Source of the DNA: Cycas panzhihuaensis
Lineage: Eukaryota > Cycadophyta
Direction: 5' to 3'
Assembly (NCBI GenBank): GCA_023213395.1
Contig: CM041465.1
Span: 168,151,741 to 168,215,740, forward strand
Length of the DNA: 64,000 bases
Positions within the stretch are counted from its first letter, which is position 1, and each line of letters starts with the position of its first letter. The translations under genes were made by a program, and so were the position numbers. This document shows positions 34,262 through 45,430 of the stretch, piece by piece. The notes beneath the pieces were generated by a model. It was given only the letters and a program-made list of their open reading frames with translations, had not been told where the DNA came from and made no database searches.

Positions 34262-36480
34262 TGTTTTATCTAGGTTACTAAGAGCACCTAGATTTTCACC
34301 CATTCCTTATGCATGACATAGTGCATCCACCTCTACGGAATACTATCACCCTGGCGAGAGTTCCCATGAGGACCAACCCGTGGGTCCCACCTCACATGAG
34401 GAACCTTTCACCTCATATGGGTAGGTAAGAATCCCTCCTATAGATTTAGTAGAGGTATTACAGTAGAGATTTGGAGCCATAAGCACCCAATTACCTTTGA
34501 AGTAGCTAGAGGGCCTCCTTTGTAGCATGGCACCATCCTCTTCTATACCCATAACTTCCATTTCAACTCAACTAACATCCATGTTTATGATAAGACCTGC
34601 TCCTATCGTTTCTTCTTATTCGTATGCCCTACATGCTCAAGGGGCTCCCCAAGGCATGCTCATATCCTAAATAAGGTTAAGCATGTCCCTTCCAAACCAT
34701 GCGACCATGCCTTAACCTACTGTGGTCCATGCTCCTTTCACATGACCTAGGGGACCCTCACATCCTTAATCCTTAGGCCACTTGGGACTTGTCCCCATCC
34801 ATCCTTGTCGACAACTGATGGACTCTTCCCTTTACGTACTCCCAAAATATACATCTCAACCTTGAGGACATGGAAAGAAAACCCTCTTCTAGTTTATGAG
34901 GTGGATTTGTTACACCTTTATGGAGTTGCACCTCTTACAGGTGGCCCATATGGGCAAAACCCCATACCGCATCCCCTTTCTTTGTCTTCGTGTTTGACTC
35001 CGTATATGGTAGTTTCTCAAGGAGGATCTATTCCTCCTCACAACCCTTACTCTCATATGGCCTCTCAATGAGAGGTGTACCATTAAGGTAGAATAGGATC
35101 ATCTCACCTGCCTCCCTCCTATCTAGCCTTCCCTCAAATGGGAATGGATCCTTCCCACCAAGTAGGTGGAAATCCTTATCCCTCATATGCCTAAACCTCT
35201 TCAAGAGGTGCCAAGTATCTATAGCGGCCTCTTTCCATGCCTCTAGTTGACCCTCTAGCTTAACTGAGGGTTTATCCTTTCATTGACTATAAGTTGACCC
35301 TACTATCAATTGAGGCACTCAGGACTAACTTATTGCCTCACCCTCTTGAGGTACCTAAATTTGATGGTACCTTCTCGTAAGACCCAACATAGGAGTTTCT
35401 CCATGGAATGCATCAATTATTGGGATTATGACCATATATTGATGAAATTATTTCCTTATTCTTTGTATGGAGATACCTTCAAATAGTTATACTATCTCTT
35501 TAGCCACTCTATCCACTCCTTCTAGTAGCTTGTAGATGAGTTTGTTAACTACTTTGATGTAGCTCATCCATTTATGAGTGGGATCAAAGCCCTACTCTCC
35601 CTCAAATAAGGTCATAATGAAATGAATTATGATTTTGTTATGAATTTTCATGGCCTCCTCCATTCCATAAAGGCAGGGTTACTTGAGGAATTAAAGAGGG
35701 ATATTTTTGTGAATGCCCTCCATCCTAAAATCCACATTGAAGTCCTCAAAATGGGGGTGATGACATGTGAGATTGCCATAGTAAAATGCTTAGCACTTAA
35801 GGCTATTGAGATCGAGTCGAGTCTCAAGAAGCCTCTTAGATCATCGTAATGATGTGAGGCACCCCCTCAATCATGTGATTAACAATCCCAACAACCTCCA
35901 AGGCCCTCTAACCCATATAATGGAGAGGACCTTGGATCCCTTAACCTTTGCCATACATTCATTTGAATGAATGATGAAGGAGCTAAAGCTCCAATCCTCT
36001 TAGTCACCTTCAAATTCCCATAGGCCTATTTATAAGGAATCTCAAGCCACATTATCTAAAGGTAGAAATGCCTAAACTTCTTAAACAAGAAGGGAAAAAC
36101 CCTCCCCTAAGAAGAAATGGTACTCTGTCCATGGGTTGTGTCTTCATGAAGATTTAGAATATTGGGTGTAACACCCTAATCTTACCTCACAACATGATTC
36201 TTCTCCTAAATAGGCATCTAAGCCTAACTTAGACCAACCTGTTCATCATGATCCCTTCCCTAAACATGGGGAATAGGATCAATCCACTTAAGATAGAGGG
36301 GCAAAAAATAGGGGATGATCCCCTAACCCTAATCCCAAGCAAACAAAGGGAAAGAGGGCAAGGGTTTTATCTTTTACTCTTAGTTCTCACCCCCAATCTT
36401 CCTCATCTTCTCAACCCTAAAACAAGGGGAAGAGAATTATTTAGATGCTTGAGACTTACCCTTTGTGCCTAATCATGAGG
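34262..36480 (+). pseudogene. gag: gag of element G
   Basis: Pieces in order are a decayed N-terminal segment, the frame 34805-35071 with LYGVAPLTGGPYGQNP, and the core around 35280-35850 with MNYDFVMNFHGLLHSIKAG, LEELKRDIFVNALHPKIHIE and VLKMGVMTCEIA. A segment matching the zinc-motif area is near 36110-36170. FQQL reads F-stop-QL near 35524. Many stops are present. Confidence 0.7.
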
Positions 36481-37268
36481 TCTCAAGTAGTTAAGGAGGC
36501 TGCCGGGGCCTCCGCTTCCCAACAAAACCTTCTTACTGATAATCTACCCTTTGAGCTCCCTATGATCCCCAAGACCATTCACGTTCACCCTGGGTGTTAT
36601 GACTTTTGAAGGGCACTTCCCCAACCTACGGGGAAGGGGAAATCCTCCTCTATAGTCAATGAGCTCTATACCATGGCCACAAGAATATCCATGGTGGACG
36701 TCTTATGGAGTTGCCTTAAGTAACTCACCCTTTATTAGAAGCTTTGGGTGAAATTAATGCTTCTATCTATGCTTTGGGTGCTATCCCAAACTAGGAGGCC
36801 CTTATCACTTTTGACCTTAAACATCTTCCATTCGCAAGTGAGAGAGGGCACTAATGGCACTACCCCTTCACTATTTCCATCAATACTCCTAAGTGTATTC
36901 TTAGAAGGATGGTTGCAGATAATGGTTCTTCTATTAACACTACACTCTTATGCATAATTCAAGACTTAGGTATAGCAACTCTTGAACTAGTCCCATGGAA
37001 ATGCCAAGGCTAGGATGGTAGAAAGAAGATACCCTTGGGATTAGTTTCTATCCCCCTCACCCTTGAGGATAAAACTGTCCTCACTGACATAGTATTCCTT
37101 AATGTTGATGTGGATTATAACCTTTTGTTAGGGTGCCCATGGCTCAATCAAATGGGAGCCATGTGCTCATCCCACTAGGGTAACTCAAATTTGTCCATAA
37201 AAGGTAAATAAAAATTATCTTCTAGATACCAACTCCTACTTAATCATCTCATCAACCATGTTAGTTGG
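36481..37268 (+). pseudogene. Protease of element G (truncated by B)
   Basis: The segment shows an RSQVVKEAAG-like start, ADNGSSINT at the active site (Asp of DNGSS kept, 36917-36935), PLGLVSIPLTLEDKTVLTD and DYNLLLGCPWLNQMGAMCSSH. The reading is interrupted by stops and ends where the LTR of B begins. Confidence 0.74.
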
Positions 37269-37770
37269 TGTTTCCCAGCTACTGGGAATGGACTCGAGAC
37301 GCATAGACGCATGTTTGTTCAGGTATACTTTCTCACTTTTCTTGCCCATGCTTGGTTAAGGTTATTTAGAGTAGGTTGCTTGACATATGCCTGCCTGCAC
37401 GCATTACTTTTCTACTTGCTCATAATGCATGTGCTTACGGCACACCATCAGCCTATGACGACTCACAACGGGGGCATTACTCAGCAAATGCTACACCCTG
37501 TATGGCGCACAGCCACCCACGTTGTCTCCACGGTCCCCCGGGATGTTTTCGTCAGTCCTATTTGCTCTCATTACGACATGTTGCTTATGTTGCAGTCCTT
37601 CCTAAGCCTGATTTAATCCTTAGTTAGGACTCTTTGCATTATTTTAGGTACCTGCCCATTACCTGGGCATTCCCCCAGCTGCTCTAACTTATGCTTAGCC
37701 TTGATTTTTTCCCTAAAACCTGAAGTTTATGTTTATTTTTCTCCTTTTTTGTTTCCAACCTGATACTACT

Positions 37771-37800
37771 GTAAACTTAGCAGTACCGCAGAGTTTGCCG
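37771..37800. promoter_or_regulatory. Palindromic U3 motif of LTR B
   Basis: GTAAACTTAGC, AGTACC and GCAGAGTTT form an imperfect inverted repeat. The shared LTR copy (51871-51900) is cleaner, with GTAAACT and AGTTTAC arms around GGTACC. D has two tandem 20-bp units of the same theme. Confidence 0.5.
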
Positions 37801-39002
37801 TGGTATGACTGTTTGAAATTAAAAAAAAGAGAACCACGTGAGAGTTTCTATTTTTTTGCGAAACTGCTGTGTGGAATTGATTGATTTGAGTCGCCCTGAC
37901 ATCCCCAACGTTCACCTGCTATGAATAGGGGGGATAAAGGGGATTTTGCTCCCCATTTTTCGGATCTTTTGGCCATTTTTCAATCTCTTGGAAGAATTTC
38001 TGACTGTCACACAAGAAAACACACAAAAAAGATAATCTACATACACAACAACTGGACAAAGGAGGAGAGGATTGCTACTAGCTGGACTTGCAGGGCCATT
38101 GCTGCCCCCTACTGCTCTCCACAGCAAGCTCCATCTTTCTTTGTAGGTGCTCAAGGATCTAAGTGACATTTTCACCCAAAAGCTGCCCAAAGAGCCAACT
38201 TCTAAGGCTCCAAACTTGCAAGGAGTTTTCTTCATCCTCACTCTTGCAAGGACCACTCATGATCAGTCCCTATACGTTGTTTATTGCTGTTGTTCTTAGC
38301 AGCAAAGTCCATGATTGATCTTCTTCCTACGAGGTACTTCTTGTTTTTTATTTGCAATCTATTTTATTCCTATTTCTTTTGTTCATTAATGAATGGGATC
38401 CTAGTTAGCTAGTTTTCCTCATAGTGTTGCACTAGATTAGTGATACCCTCCTGTTGCTTCTTCCTATAAGCCTCTCTATTTTCCTTAAACTATCTCTTTC
38501 ACCCCCTTTCTTAGTTAGCCGGTGCAAAGGAGTACATACGAGGATTTGAAGGAGGTAGGCGGGGTTTCATCCCCCATTGCTGTCCTTCTCCCCAAGGGTT
38601 CTGTCCCTTGTCCTCTTTCTCTTTGCCATCCGTGCTTTCTTAGGGAACAGACTAAGGGAGTTTAGGGGATTTAGTTAGGGTGTTCTGATTAGCATAGGCA
38701 ACCTATCACTACGTCATTGCTACAAGTCTCACCTGTTGGTGTTAGACCCTACGTAAGCCCCAGTTTTTTCTATTATTCTTTTCCTTGTTACGGTTTGTTG
38801 CTTCACTACCTTGTTGCCAACTAGTTTTCCTTCCCGAGTTCCGTGGAGGTCTCCCGTGGGTGAGTTAGCCATCCCGGGGCTATACTCCTTTCCCGTTCAA
38901 GTGTTTTCGTGGTATATGGTGGTGAGAGCGTTTCTTGTATGTTGCTATTTCATTTGGTTATATTCTGATGCTTAGCTTAGATCTTAGTTTCATTTGATTT
39001 CA

Positions 39003-39051
39003 GTTTATATATATATTTCTTGGTATATCTTGTGGCCTCTCTTTCGAGAGG
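39003..39051 (+). promoter_or_regulatory. TATA box and adjacent hairpin of LTR B
   Basis: TTTATATATATATTT (39004-39018) is followed 18 bases later by CCTCTC-TTTC-GAGAGG. In the shared LTR the loop changes to TTCT (53137-53152) while the stem is kept. This spacing fits a promoter with the transcript start, and hence the start of R, at the hairpin. This is an inference. Confidence 0.5.
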
Positions 39052-39832
39052 AAGGTGTCCTTCTCACCTATTTGCAGGACTGCACACTAGTGGAGCGATA
39101 CGCGGGATGGGCCCGTTGCAGGTTAGTTCCCCGCATAGTGCATTTCTTTCTTTAGTTTCAAGCTTTTTTCGTTTCTTTTCGTTTCATTTACTTTTGCATG
39201 CTTAAGGGGAGGTAAGTAAACCCCTCTTTTATCGCTTCCGGCAATTACTGCCAATTGGCATTGCATGCACGGCAGGCGGAGAAGGAAGAAGCGGGACTTA
39301 GAGAGACGAGCCGCACCTCCATTCAGGCACCGGATCTAGGTATTCCCCTTACTTCCTGTGTATCCCCTTTTACATTGCCACTTTTCATGCATTTGCCTAA
39401 GTAGTTAGGAAATTGTAAAGGAATATAAGGAAAAAGGAAAGTGCATTCATTTTCTTTACATCATTTCTCGTTTTATCTAGCATAGCATAGCATAGATAGC
39501 TTGCTCGCATCGTATCCGAGCTGCCCCTCCATCACACCTTTTCCTGTATTTGCCTGCACATTAGTTAGTTGCCCTTCCATTCGTTGCCTTCTCATTACCT
39601 TAAGAAGACGCAACGCGTAAGGTATTCTCTCTCCTTCCCGGCCATCCGAAGGGTAGGGAGGCCTTGTTTTGCACGGCTACCTGGAAGCAACCAGCCACCT
39701 TGCGATCCGAATCCGGGCCGGCACACGGACGCCCTGCAAGGTGAGGTCCTCACTGCCTAGCTTAGTTAGCATAGCGTATTCTCATATCCTTTTGCTAGAA
39801 GTAGGGACACCGCCCCATAGCGAGCGTTTCAC

Positions 39833-39850
39833 TCGCGACCATACTGGGGA
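39833..39850 (+). other. Primer binding site of B (tRNA-Arg-like)
   Basis: TCGCGACCATACTGGGGA begins one base after the LTR-terminal TTTCA. Against the plant tRNA-Arg-complementary site TGGCGACTCCACTGGGGA it differs at position 2 and at three positions in the middle. The family PBS appears to be of tRNA-Arg type. Confidence 0.65.
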
Positions 39851-40011
39851 CTACCTGTAAGGGAGCTAAATTCGCTTCCCCTTTTTGTTGGTGTTCTTGC
39901 CTCTAGGTAGTCTCTTATTCCGTGTTTTCAGTTGGGCAACCCCCAACGTGCTTGCATCATTTTCCTTCTTTTCTTTTTTGTTTCTTCTAACAACGCTCGC
40001 AAAGATGTTGC
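39851..40011 (+). other. Leader of element B
   Basis: This is a short untranslated leader between primer site and gag, pyrimidine-rich near 39960-39990. The same leader precedes gag in C (53956-54115). Confidence 0.6.
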
Positions 40012-41899
40012 ATGCGATGTTTCTCGCGTCGCTTGCAAGGTCTGCCGCTGTTGTTAGAAGACCAATCGCCTCGTTCCCTTCCGTCGTCGAACCCCGATTC
40101 GACAATGGAAGGTTACCCATCCAATTGGGCCTACCATACCATGACTTCAGAAACTCAAGAGTTCCCTGCATCTATTCTAGAATCTACTCACGGGGGCGAT
40201 GATTCCATCTACTATCCAGATGACCAATTTCACCCTGATGACTTTCATCCTTCCGCTCATGCAGCGGAAGATTTGGTCCCTCACGAGACTCACCACCCCA
40301 CTGGTGAGCCTTACGAGGAGCGTCCTGAGGAATCCCCTACTTTCGAGATCCCTTCGACTTCGTATGGCTACGAGGATACCCCTCCCGCCGACATAGTCGA
40401 AGTTCTTAGCGAGTACTTCCGAACAACTCGCCGCCAACCACATCCTAGATGGTTTGAAGAAGTGTTGCGTAATGTAGCATCTTCTTCATCCATACCTGTG
40501 CCTCCTACAACAAATGATGCTTCTGCCCGTGTACACTCGTCCTATGCCGTGTCTAACCTGGCTCCCAGGGCAAGGGTTGCGCCGCCTACTTCTAGTTGTG
40601 GTCCTACTTCTTCAAGACCCGTTCGTGGCATGTCCTTCCCCCAACTTGGGGTCGACATCTTGGATTTAGCCAAGCGAATCGCCACCTTCGAACGTGGCGC
40701 ATGCGTTTCCTAGTAGGCCTCGAGGCCCTACTAGTGCTGCTTCCGTCAACTATGTAGGACCCACTCCTACATATGTTCAAAACCCTACTGGTGGCCCTTC
40801 CCTTTACATACCCCCAGGTTACACATCTCAACCTTGGGTGCAAGGTAGGGGAAACCATCTTCCTGCTTATGGGGTAGACCCGTTGCACCCATATGGAGTT
40901 GCGCCACCTACGGGTGGCCCATATGGGTAAAACCTGGTCCCTCACCCTTCATTTCCACCATCTAGTGCGACTTCTATTGCCGCGTCTTCGCAAGGGAACT
41001 TACCTCCCTTCCAAGGCGTTTACTCGCAACCCCCTTTCCAACAAGGGGCGTTTCCCCAAGGAAGGATGGGCTTACCACCCCCATCCATTCCTGTTCCTTT
41101 ACCGATCGTCAATCCGTTAGCCCAGGTAAGGACACGTCCTTTCATAGACTATAGGTCAATGCCATTATCTATTGAGATGCTAAGGACTAACCTACTGCCT
41201 CACCCTCCTGAAGTTCCCAAATTCGACAAAACTTCGTCGCAAGACCCAACCGAATACGTACGTAGTTTTTCTATGGCATGGATCGATTATTGGGCTTACG
41301 ACCATATTCTGATGAAGTTATTTCCACGATCCTTGCATGGCGATGCCCTCAAGTGGTTTTACCGTCTCCCTGCTCATTCAATTTCTTTGTTCCAGTAATT
41401 GGTGGATGAGTTCGTCAACTATTTTGACGTAGCCCGTCCATTCGAAAGCGGAATGAAAGTGCTTATGTCGCTTAAAAAAGGTCATGACCAGATGAATCAT
41501 GACTTTGTGCGATGCTTTCATGATCTCCTTCACTCTACCAAGGCCACGTTGCCTGAAGAGTTGAAGCGAGATCTCTTTGTCAACGCACTTCGCCCTGAAG
41601 TGCATGTGGAAGTCCTTAAGATGGGGGAAACCACATGTGACTCCACGATTACGAGGTGCTTAGCATTTGAGGCCATTGAGATCCAAGCTGGACTCAAGAA
41701 ACCTCCTAAGACATCACAACGTCATGAGGCGCCTCCCCCAACGAAGGAAACCAAACCTTCGCAGCCCGCTAGGCCCACCTCTCATCCGACTGAGAGGACC
41801 CTAGATCCTCTTACCTCCACTATTCGCTCATTTGAGTGCACGATGAAGGAGCTTAAACTCCAACCTCCTTCATCGCCAACCTCCCATAAACCAGTTTAG
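40012..41899 (+). pseudogene. gag: gag of element B
   Basis: The first frame (40012-40713, 233 residues) starts MRCFSRRLQG and contains MEGYPSNWAYH, an acidic stretch and a Pro/Ser-rich stretch. A frameshift at about 40650-40690 follows LGVDI (C reads LGVSMPFLSQTN). The frame then continues from 40694 to a TAA after GGPYG (40928-40930, shared with C). The core runs 41066-41398 (VPKFDKTSSQDPTEYVRSF, ILMKLFPRSLHGDALKWFYR) to a TAA in FQ-stop-LVDE (41396-41398, shared with C, equivalent stop in A). The rest is open at 41399-41899 (KKGHDQMNHDFVRCFHDLL, EELKRDLFVNALRPEVHVE), ending in TAG after HKPV. It belongs to the retrotransposon gag family. Confidence 0.85.
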
Positions 41900-41914
41900 C
41901 AAGCTTCTCGTGCG

Positions 41915-43597
41915 ATGCCCCCCAAAGGGGGTAACATCCAACCTTCTCAAGCAAGGAGGATCGATCCTCCCCTTGAGAAGAGGCGGTGTTCCATCCACGG
42001 GGAGTGTTTCCACAACGATTCGCGTTGTCGGGCACAGCACCCACGCGACGCCCCACCGCGTGATTCGTCCCCTAGGCGGGCATCGAGGCCTAACCTTGAT
42101 CAACCCGTTCATAGAGACCCGTTCCCCAAACATGGGGAATGTGGTCATGATGTTCAGCAAAGGAACAATCAGAATCAAGATAGATCCCCCGATTCTTGCC
42201 CTTCGCATGGTAGAGGGAAGGGTATACGAAGGCCATCTTCCCCTTTGCGCTCCCCTGACCACCGTGCTCCATCACCTTCGTGGTCCCGTAACAAGAGAAA
42301 GAAGGTGATCCAAATGCTTGAGACCACTCCCCTTTACGCGTTGACCCAGTCTCAAGTCGCAAAGGAGGCAACAGGCGTCTCCGCGTCCACCTCGCAACTT
42401 AATCCTCCTCTGAAGGTCGTTCCTCTGGAGATTCCTGCACTTCCCAAGAGCATTCCTGTCCACCCCAGTAGATTCGACTTTAGGATAGCCCTTACCCAAC
42501 CCACAGGGAGGGGTAAGTCCTTCTCTGTAGTCGAAGAGCTTCTCACTGTGGCTGCCGGGATGTCCATCATGGATGTCTTGAGAAGTTACCTCGAGCAGGG
42601 AACGCTCCTCTTGGAAGCTCTAGGATCAAATGACACATCCGTTCATGCCTTGGGCACAACCCAAAGCTGCGAACCTGTCATCTCCTTCGATCCTAGAGAT
42701 CTTCCCACATCTAGTCGAAGGGAATGCCAATGGAACTTCCCTTTCACCATTACCATAGATACTCCTGATTGCACGTTGCGAAGAACCATCGTGGACAATG
42801 GTTCTTCCGTCAATGCCATGCCCTTATGCGTTATGCAAGAGCTTGGCATTTCTGCCTTGGAACTTATTCCATGGCATTGTCAGAGTTATGACGGTAGCGA
42901 GAAGACTCCCTTAGGATCTGTCTCAATACCCCTTACCCTCGAGGACAAGGCGTCATTCGACATCGTTGTCCTCGATGTTGACGTTGATTACAACTTGCTT
43001 CTGGGTCGACCATGGCTTGACCAAATGGAAGCTGTGTGTTCCACCCATTGGGGGCAACTTAAATTTGTCCATAATGGGCAAATGAAAGTTGTCTCCCATG
43101 AGCAATCGCTTGCTAAACAAGCTAGGCCTTCTGCCCAGGCAAGCCATGGCCATACAAAGGGAAACAAATGGCCTTCAGACCATGTCTCGGCTTGCTCCAT
43201 TGGAATCCCCAATTCCTCTTACCGTGAAGAAGATCCCATATCTTCTTCTCTTGATTTGACGCGCTTCGCCCCCATTGGTGTCGGGAGCTATGGGTACCTT
43301 GCCATGTTTGATGATGACAGGTCCCATAGTGAGGATGAGGATCATCCTCATCTAGTTTCATTCCTCCACACTAGTGTGGGGCATCCTCCTAGTCCTAGGT
43401 TACCTCCTAGGGCCCCTTTTGTTGTAGAGCCTGGTTATTTTCACATGTCACATGACATTGCGCATGTTGATCATCATGTTCCTAGCTCTTCCATCCCATC
43501 ACCTCCTGTAGGTGATGATGTTGAGAGTTTCCCTCTTGCTTTTTACGAGGGACCTCTCCTTGACTCTCCTTTAGAGTCCCTCGGGGATGACGGATAG
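41915..43597 (+). CDS. Zinc motif, aspartic protease and linker frame of element B (560 aa)
   Basis: This is the longest intact frame of the window. Residues 25-38 form a zinc-binding motif C-x2-H-x4-H-x4-C (CSIHGECFHNDSRC), typical of Tat gag/pol. A basic, Ser/Pro/Arg-rich stretch follows. The retroviral-type protease domain centres on VDNGSSVNAMP with catalytic Asp294 and on YNLLLGRPWL near 357-366; the DNGSS loop is the Ogre/Tat form of the usual DTG. The C-terminal part is acidic and Ser/Pro-rich, and ends at a TAG shared with C. In an intact element this would be part of one Gag-Pol reading frame; here it is isolated by the gag stop upstream and the TAG downstream. Expression is doubtful. 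Confidence 0.8.
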   Translation: MPPKGGNIQPSQARRIDPPLEKRRCSIHGECFHNDSRCRAQHPRDAPPRDSSPRRASRPNLDQPVHRDPFPKHGECGHDVQQRNNQNQDRSPDSCPSHGRGKGIRRPSSPLRSPDHRAPSPSWSRNKRKKVIQMLETTPLYALTQSQVAKEATGVSASTSQLNPPLKVVPLEIPALPKSIPVHPSRFDFRIALTQPTGRGKSFSVVEELLTVAAGMSIMDVLRSYLEQGTLLLEALGSNDTSVHALGTTQSCEPVISFDPRDLPTSSRRECQWNFPFTITIDTPDCTLRRTIVDNGSSVNAMPLCVMQELGISALELIPWHCQSYDGSEKTPLGSVSIPLTLEDKASFDIVVLDVDVDYNLLLGRPWLDQMEAVCSTHWGQLKFVHNGQMKVVSHEQSLAKQARPSAQASHGHTKGNKWPSDHVSACSIGIPNSSYREEDPISSSLDLTRFAPIGVGSYGYLAMFDDDRSHSEDEDHPHLVSFLHTSVGHPPSPRLPPRAPFVVEPGYFHMSHDIAHVDHHVPSSSIPSPPVGDDVESFPLAFYEGPLLDSPLESLGDDG

Positions 43598-43602
43598 CTT
43601 TC

Positions 43603-44758
43603 AGGCCATACCAGTCCTATCACTCCCACGCTATCCACTTTCTCGTCCATTGATCGGGTCATCCATGGGGTGGACTACTTCGAAGACGATGAGGCATTAC
43701 TGGAGCACTTAGCAGGTTCCATGCTCAGTTTGCCTCCTGGTCACCACAAGCTTGGCCACTAGAAGGTCTTAGCAATTGGGTCCACATTAGCCGACCCAAT
43801 CCCTTCTTCCATTCCCTCTCTTCCGGTTGATCTTGCCCCCCTCCATTTCGAGGAGGGGAATGCCATGTGCATGGGGGCAACTCAGGACATAGTCCTTACC
43901 CCGAACAAGGTCATCAATGTCGGAGCGGAATGTACTCCTAACGAAGTGAGGGAATACTCCCTCCTGTTCTGGGAATTCCGCGATGTATTCGCATGGGACT
44001 ACTCGGATATGAAGGGCATTGACCCCTCCATCGTGACGCATAACCTTACGACCATTCCTGACGCCCGCCCAGTGTGTTAGAAGCAGTGTCCCCTTCACCC
44101 AAAGCTTTCAGATGCCTTTAAGATGGAGGTTGAGAAGCTTTTGGACGTGGGACTCGTTTCTTCCATCGATTACCCCAAGTGGGTATCGAATATCGTTCTC
44201 GTTGCTAAGAAGAATGGGACCATTCGTATTTGTGTCGACTTCCACGACATAAATAATGCTTGTCCTAAGGACAACTTTCCTCTTCCCTTCATTGATCAAA
44301 TAATTGATCGTACGGCTAGATTCAAAGTTATGTCCTTAATGGACGGCTTCTCCAGTTATAACCAAATTCAGATTTCTCTCGAAGACCGCCACAAGACAGC
44401 CTTCACTACGCCATAGGGTACCTTTGCCTATAGGGCAATACCCTTTGGTCTCAAGAATGCAGGGGCTACTTATCAAAGAGCCATGCATTTTATCTTTCAC
44501 GACCTCATCAACAATACGTTGGAGGTTTTCATGGACGATATGATGGGCCTTTCTCGTACCAGAGCCCATCATCCCTCCGACTTGCATGCCATCTTCACAA
44601 GATGCTGCAAGTATCACGTTAGCATGAACCCACTGAAATGCGTATTTGTCGTCACTTCAGGCAAACTCTTGGGTTTCCTCATGTCCCAACAAGGAATCCA
44701 AATCGATCCAGAAAAAGTCAAGGCAATCCTTGACATGCCGTCGCCTAGGACCCAATGA
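43603..44758 (+). pseudogene. Reverse transcriptase of element B
   Basis: Frames at 43865-44080 (NEVREYSLLFWEFRDVFAWDY), 44123-44416 (EKLLDVGLVSSIDYPKWVSN, CVDFHDINNACPKDNFPLPF, MDGFSSYNQIQISLEDRHK) and 44483-44758 (EVFMDDMMG catalytic box) all lie in order. Stops fall after GHHKLGH (shared with A, not C), after RPVC, after FTTP (TAG in PWGTF, Trp to stop) and after PRTQ. The catalytic FMDD is intact. Confidence 0.87.
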
Positions 44759-45430
44759 CAAATTAAGTCGTTTCTAGGCAGGCTTGGTTTTCTGAGCCGT
44801 TTCTTGGCAAATTTTGCCATAAATGCCAAGCCTCTTACGAACCTATTGAAGAAAGGAGCCCCTTTTGTCTGGATGGACAAGACCCAAAAGGCCTTCATAG
44901 GACTCAAAGAAGCTCTCATTTCCGCCCCTACACTGGCGCCTCCTTGCTTTGACAGGCCCTTCATCCTATACACCTCGAGAACTGACGAATCCCTGGGTGC
45001 AATGCTCGCGCAGGAGGACGATTCGGGAACCAAGAGGGCTATTTATTTCATCCGCCGCACTCTCATTGCCGCTGAATTAAACTATCCTCCTACTTAAAAG
45101 GAATGCCTCTCCTTAGTCCATGCGACCAAGAAGTTTAGGCATTACTTGCTCGACAATACAACCAAGGTGATCGTTCAATCCAGGTCCTTGCGTTACTGCA
45201 GATTCGGACTTGATAGGTAGGGCAGGTCGTTGGGCCGTCCTGCTTCAAGAGTTCAACTTTCAAGTTATTAACAGGAAGTCGAAGAAGGAAATGATAGTAG
45301 CAGAGCAATTGGCTGATGCTGCCATTCCCAATGGGAGTGGCGTTCCTATTGACGACTCTTTCCCGGACGAGTCTATCATGACCATCCACAATGCTTCTCC
45401 TCACCCACTCACCGACAGTGAGTGGTATGG
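44759..45430 (+). pseudogene. RNase H of element B pol
   Basis: The frame at 44804-45097 holds the connection (LTNLLKKGAPFVWMDKTQKAF) and the first Asp (RTDESLGAMLAQEDDSG), then a stop after ELNYPPT. A frameshift and small deletion near 45180-45210 disrupt DHPLRYLLTRSDLTG. The frame resumes at 45210 with GRAGRWAVLLQEFN and VAEQLADAAIP. Confidence 0.82.

Larger units (their letters stand above)
34262..37268 (+). mobile_element. Tat element G, gag-protease remnant
   Basis: This plus-strand remnant begins inside the gag N-terminal segment (matching E around 21260 reversed) and is cut inside the protease region by the 5' LTR of B at 37269. The flanking GTTGG (37264-37268) could be one side of B's target duplication. 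The other side is not visible in the window. Confidence 0.76.
37269..39831 (+). repeat. 5' LTR of element B (2563 bp)
   Basis: It starts TGTTTCCCAGCTACTGG and ends GAGCGTTTCA. Landmarks are the palindromic motif GTAAACTTAGCAGTACCGCAG (37771 onward), a G-box (37835-37840), TATA (39005-39016), hairpin CCTCTC-TTTC-GAGAGG (39036-39051) and a stem-loop holding GAGGTAAGTAAA (39205-39225). A 101-residue frame at 37311-37616 is also open in the other LTR copy but is not supported as a gene. Confidence 0.92.

Noticed and set aside
37311-37616. Open frame in the 5' LTR of B, also open in the shared LTR (to 51720)
   Set aside because: Two LTRs about 96% identical will share open frames by descent. No domain, and not open in LTRs A, D or E.
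41915-43597. A host gene encoding a 560-residue protein
   Set aside because: Contains the retrotransposon zinc motif and protease, has a near-identical copy in C, and lies between gag and RT of element B.
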